A stretch of DNA of 25,733 bases from Desulfobacteraceae bacterium. Lineage in GTDB: Bacteria > Desulfobacterota > Desulfobacteria > Desulfobacterales > Desulfosarcinaceae. Below are positions 1 to 8,300 of this stretch, one piece after another. The stretch is from assembly GCA_027025615.1 (NCBI GenBank), contig JALVQM010000321.1, positions 7,831 through 33,563 on the forward strand, in the 5' to 3' direction. Every line of letters starts with the position of its first letter. Position 1 is the stretch's first letter. The position numbers and the translations under genes are program-made. A model generated the notes under the pieces. It was not told the origin of the DNA. It worked only from the letters and a program-made list of their open reading frames with translations, and did no database searches.

Positions 1-454
1 GGTTACCGATGTTGACCCGGTGGCCCTTGAGGTCTGCAAATTTCTTGATGCCTGAATCTACTGCAGCACAGAGGGTAATTGATTCGGGATGAATGCTGAA
101 AACAGCCCGCAGGTCTTTCTGGGGGCCTTTGTCTTTCCATTCCGCCAAACCGTGCCAGGCCTGGTACTGCCGGTCTGATTGGACAATACCGAATTCCAGG
201 TCTCCGGCCATTACCGCGTTGACGTTGAACACCGAACCCCCGGTGGATTCTACCGTACAACGAATTCCGTATTTTTTACGTTTCTTGTTGACTATCTTGG
301 CGATGGCTCCGCCGGTGGGATAATAAACACCTGTAATTCCACCGGTTCCAATGGTCACAAAGGTTGTTTTTGCCTGGACCTCTGTTGCAGATGTTCCATA
401 GAAAACAACCATCGCAAAAACAAGGGCCATCAAAACATAAAAGACCTTTTTCAT
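1..454 (-). CDS. TAXI-family TRAP transporter solute receptor, 3' end cut by window
   Basis: The visible N-terminal 151 residues start at ATG 454 behind a strong ribosome site (GAGGAGG, about 460-467). They begin with a signal peptide: positive MKK, a hydrophobic stretch to about residue 20 and a likely cut after VQA. The mature part has the typical TAXI pattern: TFVTIGTGGITGVYYPTGGAIA, split here as TFVTIGTGG and GVYYPTGGAIA, then ESTGGSVFNVNAVMAGDLEFGIVQ, of which the key parts are TGGSV and the residues around NAVMAGDLEFG. TAXI receptors are periplasmic binding proteins that deliver carboxylates such as glutamate or related acids to a TRAP permease. The C-terminal half and any permease gene lie outside the window, so the ligand cannot be named. 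A second ATG at 458 is out of frame and only opens a shadow frame. Confidence 0.93.
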   Translation of the reverse strand, partial: MKKVFYVLMALVFAMVVFYGTSATEVQAKTTFVTIGTGGITGVYYPTGGAIAKIVNKKRKKYGIRCTVESTGGSVFNVNAVMAGDLEFGIVQSDRQYQAWHGLAEWKDKGPQKDLRAVFSIHPESITLCAAVDSGIKKFADLKGHRVNIGN

Positions 455-1149
455 ACATTCCTCCTCTTTGGTGTTTGTAAAATTGAATTTTTTTAGTTGC
501 ATGAGGAACAAAAAACCCTCGACCGTTAAATGCCTCCTTTCTAAAATTCTGGTTTGGGTCACAACGGCAAGTCAGTAGCCGCAGGACATCTTGTTTGCAT
601 AATTGATTTTTGCCGTGGAGGGGTTGACATCATACCAGCCAATGGGAAGGCGCATTTGAATGGAATCCGGAACGCAAAGTTTCCTCTGTGTCCAACTACT
701 GGTCGATAAACGCCGGTATGATATGGGCACCACCAGAGCATAAGAAAAATTGGATAGGCCTTTGCAAAATTTTTCAATTGGCCCTGTACCTGGGGCCGGA
801 TCAAGCCTTTATCTTTGCAATATTTCCAATGTTTTCACGGTTAAAATTATTGCCCTTTTAAAATTCAAATAAAATTAAGCAATTTCAAAAGGCCTATTAA
901 AACTATTTTCAACCTGTTGTCAAATTAAAAAACCTATGAGCTTATGTCAATAACCGTCTGTCGGTAGGTGTTGCAGGACGGCAATATTTTTGTCGTAAAA
1001 CGGCGGACAGAACTCATGCCGGCCACGGGATTGGTGTCCTGTTAATAAGTTCTTGACATTATAGCTTGTCTCGGAGATTTTATTAGATTTGTGTTTGATA
1101 TAATAAAAAACAGCCATTTCAGACAATGGTGATAATTCAAGGCGGGGCC
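455..1149. other. Intergenic region between divergent genes, no convincing gene
   Basis: About 700 AT-rich bases separate the divergent TAXI receptor and the HTH-EIIA gene. An 81-codon frame exists on the minus strand (559-804), but it lacks a recognisable family and a good ribosome site. A 10-base inverted repeat (ATAGGCCTTT at 754-763, AAAGGCCTAT at 888-897) lies 124 bases apart; its role is unknown. The region presumably holds the promoters of both flanking genes. Confidence 0.6.
1053..1104 (+). promoter_or_regulatory. Candidate promoter region of the HTH-EIIA/CLC cassette
   Basis: A perfect -35 type hexamer TTGACA lies at 1053-1058 and a perfect -10 type hexamer TATAAT at 1099-1104. They are 40 bases apart, too far to work as one sigma-70 promoter. 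TTGACA could pair with the weak GATTTT at 1076-1081 (17-base spacer); TATAAT would need a poor -35 near 1076. Either would drive the gene at 1150. Which one is used cannot be decided from sequence. Confidence 0.3.
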
Positions 1150-1821
1150 ATGTTGACCATTAATGAAGCTGCAAAATTACTTGGAATGCCGAAAGCTACA
1201 GTCATGCGCTGGGTACGCCAGGGTAAATTGCCCACGCGTGAGATTGGCGGGCAAACTCTTTTTTCCCAGGAAGAACTTGTGCGCTGGGCCAGGAAAAGAA
1301 ACATTTTTTTACACCGTGATGTCGAACCGGCCGGCAAAGAGCAACGCTCAGGACCTGAAAGCCTTTACCGGGCAGTGGAAAAAGGGGGAGTTTTCTTTAA
1401 TGTCAAGGGCAATACACCTACCGAGGTGTTGAGGCGTTCAGCCCAGTTGGTGCCGCTTTCTCCTGAAATAGATAAAAGCTTTATTGCCGACTTGCTGATT
1501 CAACGTGAGAAATTGGCTTCCACCGGGATCGGCAAAGGGGTGGCCATACCTCACCCCCGTTATCCTCTGGAGTCGTTGCCGGTTCCGGCCTTGATCACTA
1601 CTTGCTTTTTGGCAAAACCGGTTGACTTCAAGGCCATTGACGGCAAGCCTGTTTTTGTCCTGTTTGTATTGTTGAGTTCAAACACCAAGTTGCACCTGCA
1701 CTATCTCTCACGCTTGAGTTTTTGCCTGCGTGAACCCGAATTTGTCTCGATGTTATCGCGCTGCAAGGATCCGCAGCAGTTGCTGGAGGCTATCAGGGAA
1801 AAAGAAGCCGCTATAGATTGA
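1150..1821 (+). CDS. Helix-turn-helix / PTS EIIA (PtsN-type) fusion protein
   Basis: This 223-residue protein has two parts. Residues 1-54 form an excisionase/MerR-like helix-turn-helix (LTINEAAKLLGMPKATVMRW, then a GKLPTREIGG wing). Residues about 95-220 form a type-2 EIIA domain like PtsN/FruA. The phosphorylatable histidine appears as H135 in GKGVAIPHPR, and the second conserved HLHYLSRLS patch follows near 182-187. EIIA domains of this type accept phosphate from HPr/NPr in regulatory phosphorelays. I prefer ATG 1150 over ATG 1126: AAGGCGG lies seven bases upstream of 1150, while nothing precedes 1126. The CLC gene follows 79 bases later on the same strand, so the protein may sense PTS phosphorylation and control transport genes. 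That role is inferred. The HTH could bind DNA, or only anchor the EIIA domain. Confidence 0.88.
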   Translation: MLTINEAAKLLGMPKATVMRWVRQGKLPTREIGGQTLFSQEELVRWARKRNIFLHRDVEPAGKEQRSGPESLYRAVEKGGVFFNVKGNTPTEVLRRSAQLVPLSPEIDKSFIADLLIQREKLASTGIGKGVAIPHPRYPLESLPVPALITTCFLAKPVDFKAIDGKPVFVLFVLLSSNTKLHLHYLSRLSFCLREPEFVSMLSRCKDPQQLLEAIREKEAAID

Positions 1822-1900
1822 TGATTTCGCCCTGAGGACAAACCGTCCCGGGGTAAAGAGTTTAACAGGCAATCATTAAAGGAAATATTTTCAGCATAAC

Positions 1901-3592
1901 ATGCGCCGTTATATCCATAAGCTCAACGAACGCCTCCAGCTTCTCTTTATTGCAGTGGTGGTGGGGATATTTGCAGCCCTGGCCTCGGTTGCCCTTAACC
2001 GGGGGCTGGTGCACGTATTTGAGTGGCTAAACCATTATCGGGGCCACTGGTACGCTTTCTTATTCCCGGCTGTTGGTGCGGCCCTGTCATCCATTTTCCT
2101 GCAATACATAGTCAAAGACTCAGGCGGCCATGGGGTTCCGGAGGTTATCTACAGCATTTCACGGCGCGGTGGTCTTTTGAGGTTACGTTCCAGTTATTCA
2201 CGTTTGGTGGCCTGCCTGTTGACTATTGCCAGTGGAGGCTCCGCCGGACCGGAAGCACCGGTTGTCATCAGCGGGGCCAGTATCGGCTCAAACATCGGCA
2301 CCTATTTCCGGCTCAAAGACAGGCAAAGGATAGTCACCGTGGGTTGTGGAGCGGCTGCCGCCATAGCCGCCATCTTCAACGCCCCGGTGACAGGGATAGT
2401 CTTTACCCTGGAGGCCATTGTCGGCGAATGGTCTCCCATGCACCTGATTCCGGTGTCCATTGCCTCGGTTGTGGCAACCGAGGTCAGCCGGATTTTGCAG
2501 GGCAACCAGATTCCTTTTGCCTCCCGCATTTTTAACATTTCCTACTGGGATCTGGCCGCCTGTATCGGGCTGGCTGTTTTGTCAGCCCTGGTATCAATCT
2601 GTCTTATCCGCTTTTTACGTCTTTTTTCCGGCCGCTTCAAATCCCTGCCTGCACTGCCCTGGATGCGGGCGGCGGTTGGTGGAATGATGGTGGGGGCCAT
2701 GGGACTGATCCTGCCCCATGTCCTCGGGGAAGGTTACGAGGTCATCAGGACCATCATCGAGGAAGAATTTTCTTCTGGTATCCTGCTGGCCGCCGTTATC
2801 CTTGTGGCCAAGATGGTCGCCACCGCCTTGACGATTGGTTCCGGTGGCTCCGGCGGCCTGTTTGCCCCATGTCTCGTGGTTGGCAGCTTGACGGGGCTGT
2901 TTTATCACCAGTTGCTAAGTACGGGCCTGCCGGGGGTAAATTGGGTCGGACAGAGCTATTTCGGCCTTTTGGGAATGGCCGGGGTGATAAGCGGTGTCCT
3001 TCAGGCACCCATGACCGGTGTCTTCCTGGTGGCTGAAATCACCGGAAGTTACCAGGTGTTGCTTTCGGTTGTTCTGGTAGCGGTGATAAGTGTTACCGTA
3101 AGCCAGTTTTTTGAACCTTCCTCGGTCTATCACCAGGAACTGATAGCCCGGGGTGAGCTGGTCAAGCCACGTACGGATCGCCATATCCTTTCCAACCTTA
3201 ACATGGTTGAGATCCTGGAAACCGATTGCCGCGTGGTACGTCCGGCCATGCGTTTAAAGGAGCTTGCATCAATTATCCAGCATTCCCATCGCAACTACTT
3301 CCCGGTTGAACATCCGGAAAGCGGTGATTTTCTTGGAATGGTCTACCTGGATGATATCCGTTCCTATTTGTTTGATCCCTATCTGCTGGATACGGTTCTG
3401 GTTGAACAGGTCATGGAAAGGAACATCGAAACGGTTTCTCTTGACGATGAGCTGGAGTATGTGTTTGAAATTTTTGATCGGACCGGTGCCTGGAGTTTGC
3501 CTGTGGTCCAGGACGGTAAATTCCTGGGACTGATCTCCAAAGCAACTATTCTTGACCATTACCGTAAAGAATTGCTGGTCAATGAAGATTAA
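1901..3592 (+). CDS. CLC-family chloride channel or H+/Cl- exchanger with C-terminal CBS pair
   Basis: 563 residues. The first 400 form the CLC membrane core. The anion-site motifs are GHGVPEV (76-82, where many CLCs have GSGIPE), GGSAGPEAP (112-120) with the gating glutamate E118, and GGLFAP (318-323). The central tyrosine is likely Y384 in GSYQ. Residues about 437-558 form two CBS domains, which in other CLCs bind adenine nucleotides and regulate transport. The position of the internal proton glutamate (E203 in E. coli ClC-ec1) appears to be alanine (A172, in TLEAIVGE), by eye alignment, so coupling to protons is uncertain. The ribosome site is weak: AAAGGA is about 17 bases before ATG. The gene follows the HTH-EIIA gene, and its TAA overlaps an unused ATG of the next frame, suggesting an operon. 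Confidence 0.95.
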   Translation: MRRYIHKLNERLQLLFIAVVVGIFAALASVALNRGLVHVFEWLNHYRGHWYAFLFPAVGAALSSIFLQYIVKDSGGHGVPEVIYSISRRGGLLRLRSSYSRLVACLLTIASGGSAGPEAPVVISGASIGSNIGTYFRLKDRQRIVTVGCGAAAAIAAIFNAPVTGIVFTLEAIVGEWSPMHLIPVSIASVVATEVSRILQGNQIPFASRIFNISYWDLAACIGLAVLSALVSICLIRFLRLFSGRFKSLPALPWMRAAVGGMMVGAMGLILPHVLGEGYEVIRTIIEEEFSSGILLAAVILVAKMVATALTIGSGGSGGLFAPCLVVGSLTGLFYHQLLSTGLPGVNWVGQSYFGLLGMAGVISGVLQAPMTGVFLVAEITGSYQVLLSVVLVAVISVTVSQFFEPSSVYHQELIARGELVKPRTDRHILSNLNMVEILETDCRVVRPAMRLKELASIIQHSHRNYFPVEHPESGDFLGMVYLDDIRSYLFDPYLLDTVLVEQVMERNIETVSLDDELEYVFEIFDRTGAWSLPVVQDGKFLGLISKATILDHYRKELLVNED

Positions 3593-3600
3593 TGAAAAAC

Positions 3601-3605
3601 GGAGG
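3601..3605 (+). promoter_or_regulatory. Shine-Dalgarno site that fixes the start of the USP-like gene
   Basis: GGAGG here is seven bases ahead of ATG 3613. It lies inside the frame opened by the earlier ATG at 3592, which overlaps the CLC stop codon, so 3613 is the better start. Confidence 0.75.
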
Positions 3606-3612
3606 TCATGTC

Positions 3613-4434
3613 ATGAAAAAGCAACTGCTGCACGTTTTTCGAAATACCCCTTTCGGTCGCGAAGTATTGATGCAGTCGGTTTATTTTTGTCGCAAAACCA
3701 ATAGCTTGTTGCGTGTCTACATACCAAGGTATCGACAGTTTTTAATGTACTTTCAACACGAGATTGCCACTATTGAACTGGACAAATCTTTTTTGCGTGA
3801 CCCGGACACCGCCCGGGAGCACGCCGAACAGATTATTAAAGCCGGTGGCCTGAAACCGAGTTTCCTGACTCCCAAGCGCCAAACAGCCTCAACCCTGCCC
3901 GACATACCGGTGGATTTTGATTACATGACCTGTCCGCGCAGCATCAGCGATCTTTCCACCAGGATCAGTTTGGGACACATTGGTCCCAAGGTGAGGATAA
4001 TAATTCGCAATGCCCATTTTCCGGTCCTTATCCCGACACCGGTTTACAAGCCATGGAACAGTATTACCGTCTTTTTTGGAGGTTCCCATAATGCTCGCAA
4101 GGCCCTAAAGGTTGGAGCGGAGCTTGCCAGAAAAAGCGACTTGCCATTGTACCTGTTTACCCAGGCCGAGGGAAAATCCAGGCAATATTACGAAAAGATT
4201 CTTGCCGACGGTGGTTTTGAAGATATGCTTGCGGAACAACATTTCCAATGGCTGTTTTTCGATAAGGGCAAATTCAGGATCAATCTTTATGATGTTCCCC
4301 ACGATAGTTTGGCAATTGTCGGGGCATACGGCCATGGACTGATCAAGGAAGTCTTGTTCGGCAGTACGATGGAAGAGATCCAGACAATTTTACCCAACAA
4401 CATGATCATTGTAGGGCCTGAGGTTTCTGTGTGA
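3613..4434 (+). CDS. Universal stress protein-like protein
   Basis: 273 residues, about twice the size of a single Usp domain, so probably two Usp-like halves. The C-terminal half carries the recognisable nucleotide-site signature: GAYGHG followed by GSTMEEI and then an NNMIIVGP ending, matching the family pattern G-x-x-G-h-G ... G-S-T ... P-V-x-V-V. The N-terminal half (MKKQLLHVFRNTPFGREVLMQS onward, key residues LLHVFRN) resembles the start of a Usp fold but has lost the clear motif. No signal peptide or membrane segment is seen, so it is cytoplasmic. The start is set by the GGAGG at 3601-3605. It begins 20 bases after the CLC stop and is probably cotranscribed. Usp proteins are known partners or regulators of membrane transporters; that it acts on this CLC is inference. 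Confidence 0.82.
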   Translation: MKKQLLHVFRNTPFGREVLMQSVYFCRKTNSLLRVYIPRYRQFLMYFQHEIATIELDKSFLRDPDTAREHAEQIIKAGGLKPSFLTPKRQTASTLPDIPVDFDYMTCPRSISDLSTRISLGHIGPKVRIIIRNAHFPVLIPTPVYKPWNSITVFFGGSHNARKALKVGAELARKSDLPLYLFTQAEGKSRQYYEKILADGGFEDMLAEQHFQWLFFDKGKFRINLYDVPHDSLAIVGAYGHGLIKEVLFGSTMEEIQTILPNNMIIVGPEVSV

Positions 4435-4470
4435 TGCACTTTGGGCCTGACTATTGTTGCCGGTTATAGC

Positions 4471-5322
4471 ATGGCTAAAGTATGTCCTCTTGTTTCGGTC
4501 ATTATTCCCACCTTCAACCGGGCCTGGGCCCTGCAGGAGGCTATAGACTCGGTTCTGGCACAGGACTATCCGGCCCTGGAAATAATCGTAGTCGATGATG
4601 GGTCCACTGATCGGACACCCCAGCTGTTGGCTGGATACGCCGATGGAATCAAGGTTATCCGCCAAGCCAACTCCGGGGTAAGCGCGGCCCGCAACACAGG
4701 CATTCGCGCCGCCCGGGGCCGATGGATAGCCCTGCTGGATTCTGACGATATCTGGCTGGCTCAAAAGCTATCATCCCAAATGGATTATCTTGATGCCAAG
4801 CCCGGGCTGCTGATCTGCCAGACAGAAGAAATCTGGATCCGTAACGGCCGGCGGGTAAATCCGGCTCGTAAACACACCAAGGCCGAAGGCATGATTTTTG
4901 AGAAATGCCTGCCCCTGTGTCTTGTAAGCCCGTCGGCGGTAGTCATGCATAAAAAATTGCTGGAAGAAGTGGGGCTGTTCGATGAAAGCCTGCCGGCCTG
5001 TGAAGATTATGATTTGTGGCTGAGGGTGAGTTGCCGCCACCCGATCGGCCTGCTACCCCGGCCGCTGATTATCAAGCGTGGTGGACACCCGGACCAGTTG
5101 TCACGCATGCCGGCCCTGGACCGTTACCGGATTGCCGCTTTGCAGAAAGTAATTTCATCAGGACGCCTCAGCACCGCCCAAAGCCGGGCGGCCATTGAAA
5201 TGCTGCGCAAAAAGTGCAGTATTTACGCTGCCGGGTGCCGCAAAAGGGGGCGTTTAGAAGAAGCCCATAAGTATCTGCAGGTTCCGCTTGAGTGTCAGAA
5301 GGGGCTTTATTCGCAATCATGA
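4471..5322 (+). CDS. Family 2 glycosyltransferase (GT-A fold)
   Basis: 283 residues from ATG 4471. The frame also opens at TTG 4441, but neither start has a strong ribosome site and homologues begin close to VSVIIPTFNR, which favours ATG 4471. The GT-A features are VSVIIPTFNRA (9-19), VVDDGSTD (40-47, nucleotide binding), the NSGVSAARNTG patch (67-77) and the metal-binding DSDD (90-93). The likely catalytic acid region is CEDYDLWLR (177-185). These are typical of GT2 enzymes that transfer a sugar from a nucleotide donor onto a surface-glycan or lipid acceptor in the cytoplasm. The donor and acceptor cannot be told. It lies 36 bases after the Usp gene on the same strand, but its function does not obviously fit the transport cassette, so it may be a separate unit. 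It converges on hrpA. Confidence 0.9.
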   Translation: MAKVCPLVSVIIPTFNRAWALQEAIDSVLAQDYPALEIIVVDDGSTDRTPQLLAGYADGIKVIRQANSGVSAARNTGIRAARGRWIALLDSDDIWLAQKLSSQMDYLDAKPGLLICQTEEIWIRNGRRVNPARKHTKAEGMIFEKCLPLCLVSPSAVVMHKKLLEEVGLFDESLPACEDYDLWLRVSCRHPIGLLPRPLIIKRGGHPDQLSRMPALDRYRIAALQKVISSGRLSTAQSRAAIEMLRKKCSIYAAGCRKRGRLEEAHKYLQVPLECQKGLYSQS

Positions 5323-5376
5323 GGCCGGGATTCATTTTACAGGCAGCAGGCAAATGCCGGGCTGTTTAAGCAGTAA

Positions 5377-8300
5377 CTACACCATCTGATCCAGTTCTTC
5401 AATCATGCCTTGCAGGCGTTTTGCCGATACCGGCACGGTGGTCCTGATTTCCTGGGCAAAAACAGAAATCCGAAATTCTTCCAGCAGCCAGAAAAGCTTT
5501 TCCAGGTGTTGGCGTTTTTCAAGGGAACTTTCAGGAGTCAGAGAACGGGTCAGGCGTCGAAAGTGATCCTGGAATTGTTCCAGCTGCTTTTTCTTGGCAC
5601 TGTCTTTTTCAGGATTGACCATAGCCCTCTGGACACGAATGGCAATAGCCTCAAGATAGGCCGGCAGTCGGGCAAGGCGCTTGTCGTCATAGAGCATGAT
5701 GAAGTTTGAAGGAACGAGCTGTTCCAGGTGAGCCAGCACTTCAGCCTGCAGGGATTGCAACAGGCCCCTGGCCGGAATAGAAGCTGCCTGCAGGCGGCAG
5801 TGATGATATTTTTCAACAACACCTGTTACCAGCTTTAATTTGTCAAAGACCCTGGCCGGAAGGGGAGGATCTTTCAATTTGCCAATATGGTTTTCAAATT
5901 CGTCGCGGGTGCGCAGGTCGATCATCAGGTTATCGTCTGTCATCCTGTTGTAGACCTGCTTTTCCAGGGACTTGATTCCACCCATCCAGGCGGAAGCTGC
6001 AGCAACCTCGGCTCCAAAGTAGATGTTTTTGCGCAATTGTTTCAAATCAGGCGCCAGGCGATGGCTGAGCAGGGCCTTTATTCCCAACAGGTGGGCAGCC
6101 CGGGCCTTGTTGATTTCATCGAACGCTGTGACAAATACTCCCCGGGGGGATTGCCGAAGAGCGACAAAAGCTTTCCATCTCCGGTTGGCGGGACCCTGAA
6201 GTTCTATTTGCCGGGGCAGGTCGCCAAAGTCCCAGTCCCGGTAAGGACCGTGGGTAAAGCGGCGGCAGGCCTGTTCAAAGGCCTCTGCTCTGCCTTTTTG
6301 CACTGCTTCCCGCCTTCGGAGAATAGCCGGGTCGCGACTGGCCTGGACGACATTGCCCTTGTCATCCAGGATGGCGATTCGCATTTTAAGGTGCTTGTCC
6401 AGGTTGCTGCTGTCAAAGGCGGTGGCCGGGATCTTTACTCCGAACCTGTCTGCGATAAAACGGCTCAGGGCTGTCGCCAGTGGCTGGTCTTTTGCCTGAA
6501 GCTGATCGGTTATAATGGCCGCCGTTTCTGACAATGGTACCAATTGCCTGCGGTAGGCCTTGGGCAGTGACTTCAGCAGGGCGACAATTTTATCCCGGAG
6601 CATCCCCGGCACCAGCCATTGCAGGCGGTGGGTGGAGACAGCGTTTGCCCTGGAGGCCGGTATGTGAACGGTCACACCGTCTTTATCAGAACCGGGATCG
6701 AAACAATAACTGCATTGCAGGCGGCCGGCTTCGGTATCAATAGCATCCGGAAAGCGTTTCAGAATCCTTTCCTGGGGGCGGTATTGCCAGAGCTGATCTG
6801 CTTCAAGGCGCAGAAAGTCATCACCGCCCTTTTCCCGGATAAGAGCTTTCAGGGTTTGCAGGTCACAGACATGCGGCAGTTTCCGGTGGTAGAATTCTTC
6901 CAGCCAGGTGTCGTCAACCAGGATGTCGCGTCGGCGCAGCTTGTCTTCTACCTGTTGTACTTGCCGGATCAGGTTCCTGTTATGGAGCATAAAAGGCAGG
7001 GGGGTACGCAGGTCTCCTTCCAACAGGCAGCTTCTGATAAAAATCCGGTTGGCGGTTGTCGGGTCATGGGGACCGAATTTTACCTTGCGGCGATCGATGA
7101 TCAGGCCGAAAAGCGAAACCTGTTCGGTAGCCATGACGCAGGCGTTATTGCGTTGCCAGTGTGGATCTAGGTAGGTGTAGTGACAGAGATTGCGGGCCAG
7201 AGGCTCTATCCAGGCAGGATCGATATTGGCTACCTGGCGGGCAAACAGACGGGTTGTGGCCACCATTTCGGCTGACACGATCCATTGACCGGCTGAGGAA
7301 AAGACTCCTGAGCCGGGAAATATCATCGCCTGACGGCCGCCGCCGGCCTGGTAGAAGTGTTTCTCCGTACGGGTTGCGATATTTGACAGGAAACCGGCAA
7401 GAATGCTTTTGTGAATTGCTATGTAGCGGGCATCGAACCTGGGAGTGCCTTTTTCGGCAAGCGGCCTGGAGCCCTTGAGACCATGTTCTTTCAGGATAGA
7501 GCTTATCTGGTTATGAATATCACGCCATTCGCGCATCCTGCGGAAAGAAAGAAAATTATCGCGGCAAAACAGTTTAACCTGCCTCCAACTGGTGCGATTG
7601 GCAACTACCTGTTGGTAGGTTTCCCAGATGTTGAGCAGGGTGACAAAATCCGAGTCATGATCGGCAAAAGCAGCGTGGGCCCTGTCGGCGGCAGCCTGCT
7701 TGCCGGCAGGCCGCATCCTTGGGTCCTGTATGCTGAGGGCGGCAGCTATGATTTTTATCTCATGCAGACAGCCGCGCTGGTCTGCTTCCAGCAGGATGCG
7801 GGACAGGCGGGGATCAAGCGGCAGCTTCGCCATCAGAAGTCCCCGGCCGGTGAGACGGAAACCGGTGGCCGTTGCCGGTGAGGACTCAATAGCTTCCAGT
7901 TCCTCCAACAACCTAAATCCGTCCTGGATACTTGAGGGGTTGGGCTGATCGATAAACGGAAAGCGGTCAATGCGTCCGAGTCCCAGGGAAAGCATTCGCA
8001 GAATTACTTCGGCCAGGTTTGTCCTCAGAATTTCCGGCTTGGTAAAGCGTGGCCGTTGCTGATAATCATGCTCCGAATACAGCCTGATGCATACCCCTTC
8101 AGCGGTGCGGCCGCAGCGTCCCTGGCGCTGGTCGGCACTGCTGCGGGAAACAGGCTGCACAGGCAAGGTGGCTGTACGGGTACGCGGGCTGTATTGGGAA
8201 AACCTGGCCAGGCCGGTATCGATGACATACTTGATGCCCGGGATGGTGATGGAAGTTTCAGCCACGTTGGTAGCAACGATGATTTTTCGGCCTGCTGCCG

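Noticed and set aside
559..804. 81-codon minus-strand frame between the divergent genes
   Set aside because: No ribosome site, no family resemblance and odd composition; likely chance.
754..897. Inverted repeat ATAGGCCTTT / AAAGGCCTAT as ends of a small mobile element
   Set aside because: Only ten bases, no target duplication seen, and no further similarity around it.
5887..6531. Long plus-strand frames inside hrpA, including 5887-6531 and 6619-7170
   Set aside because: They are shadows of the intact HrpA frame, with no ribosome sites or motifs.
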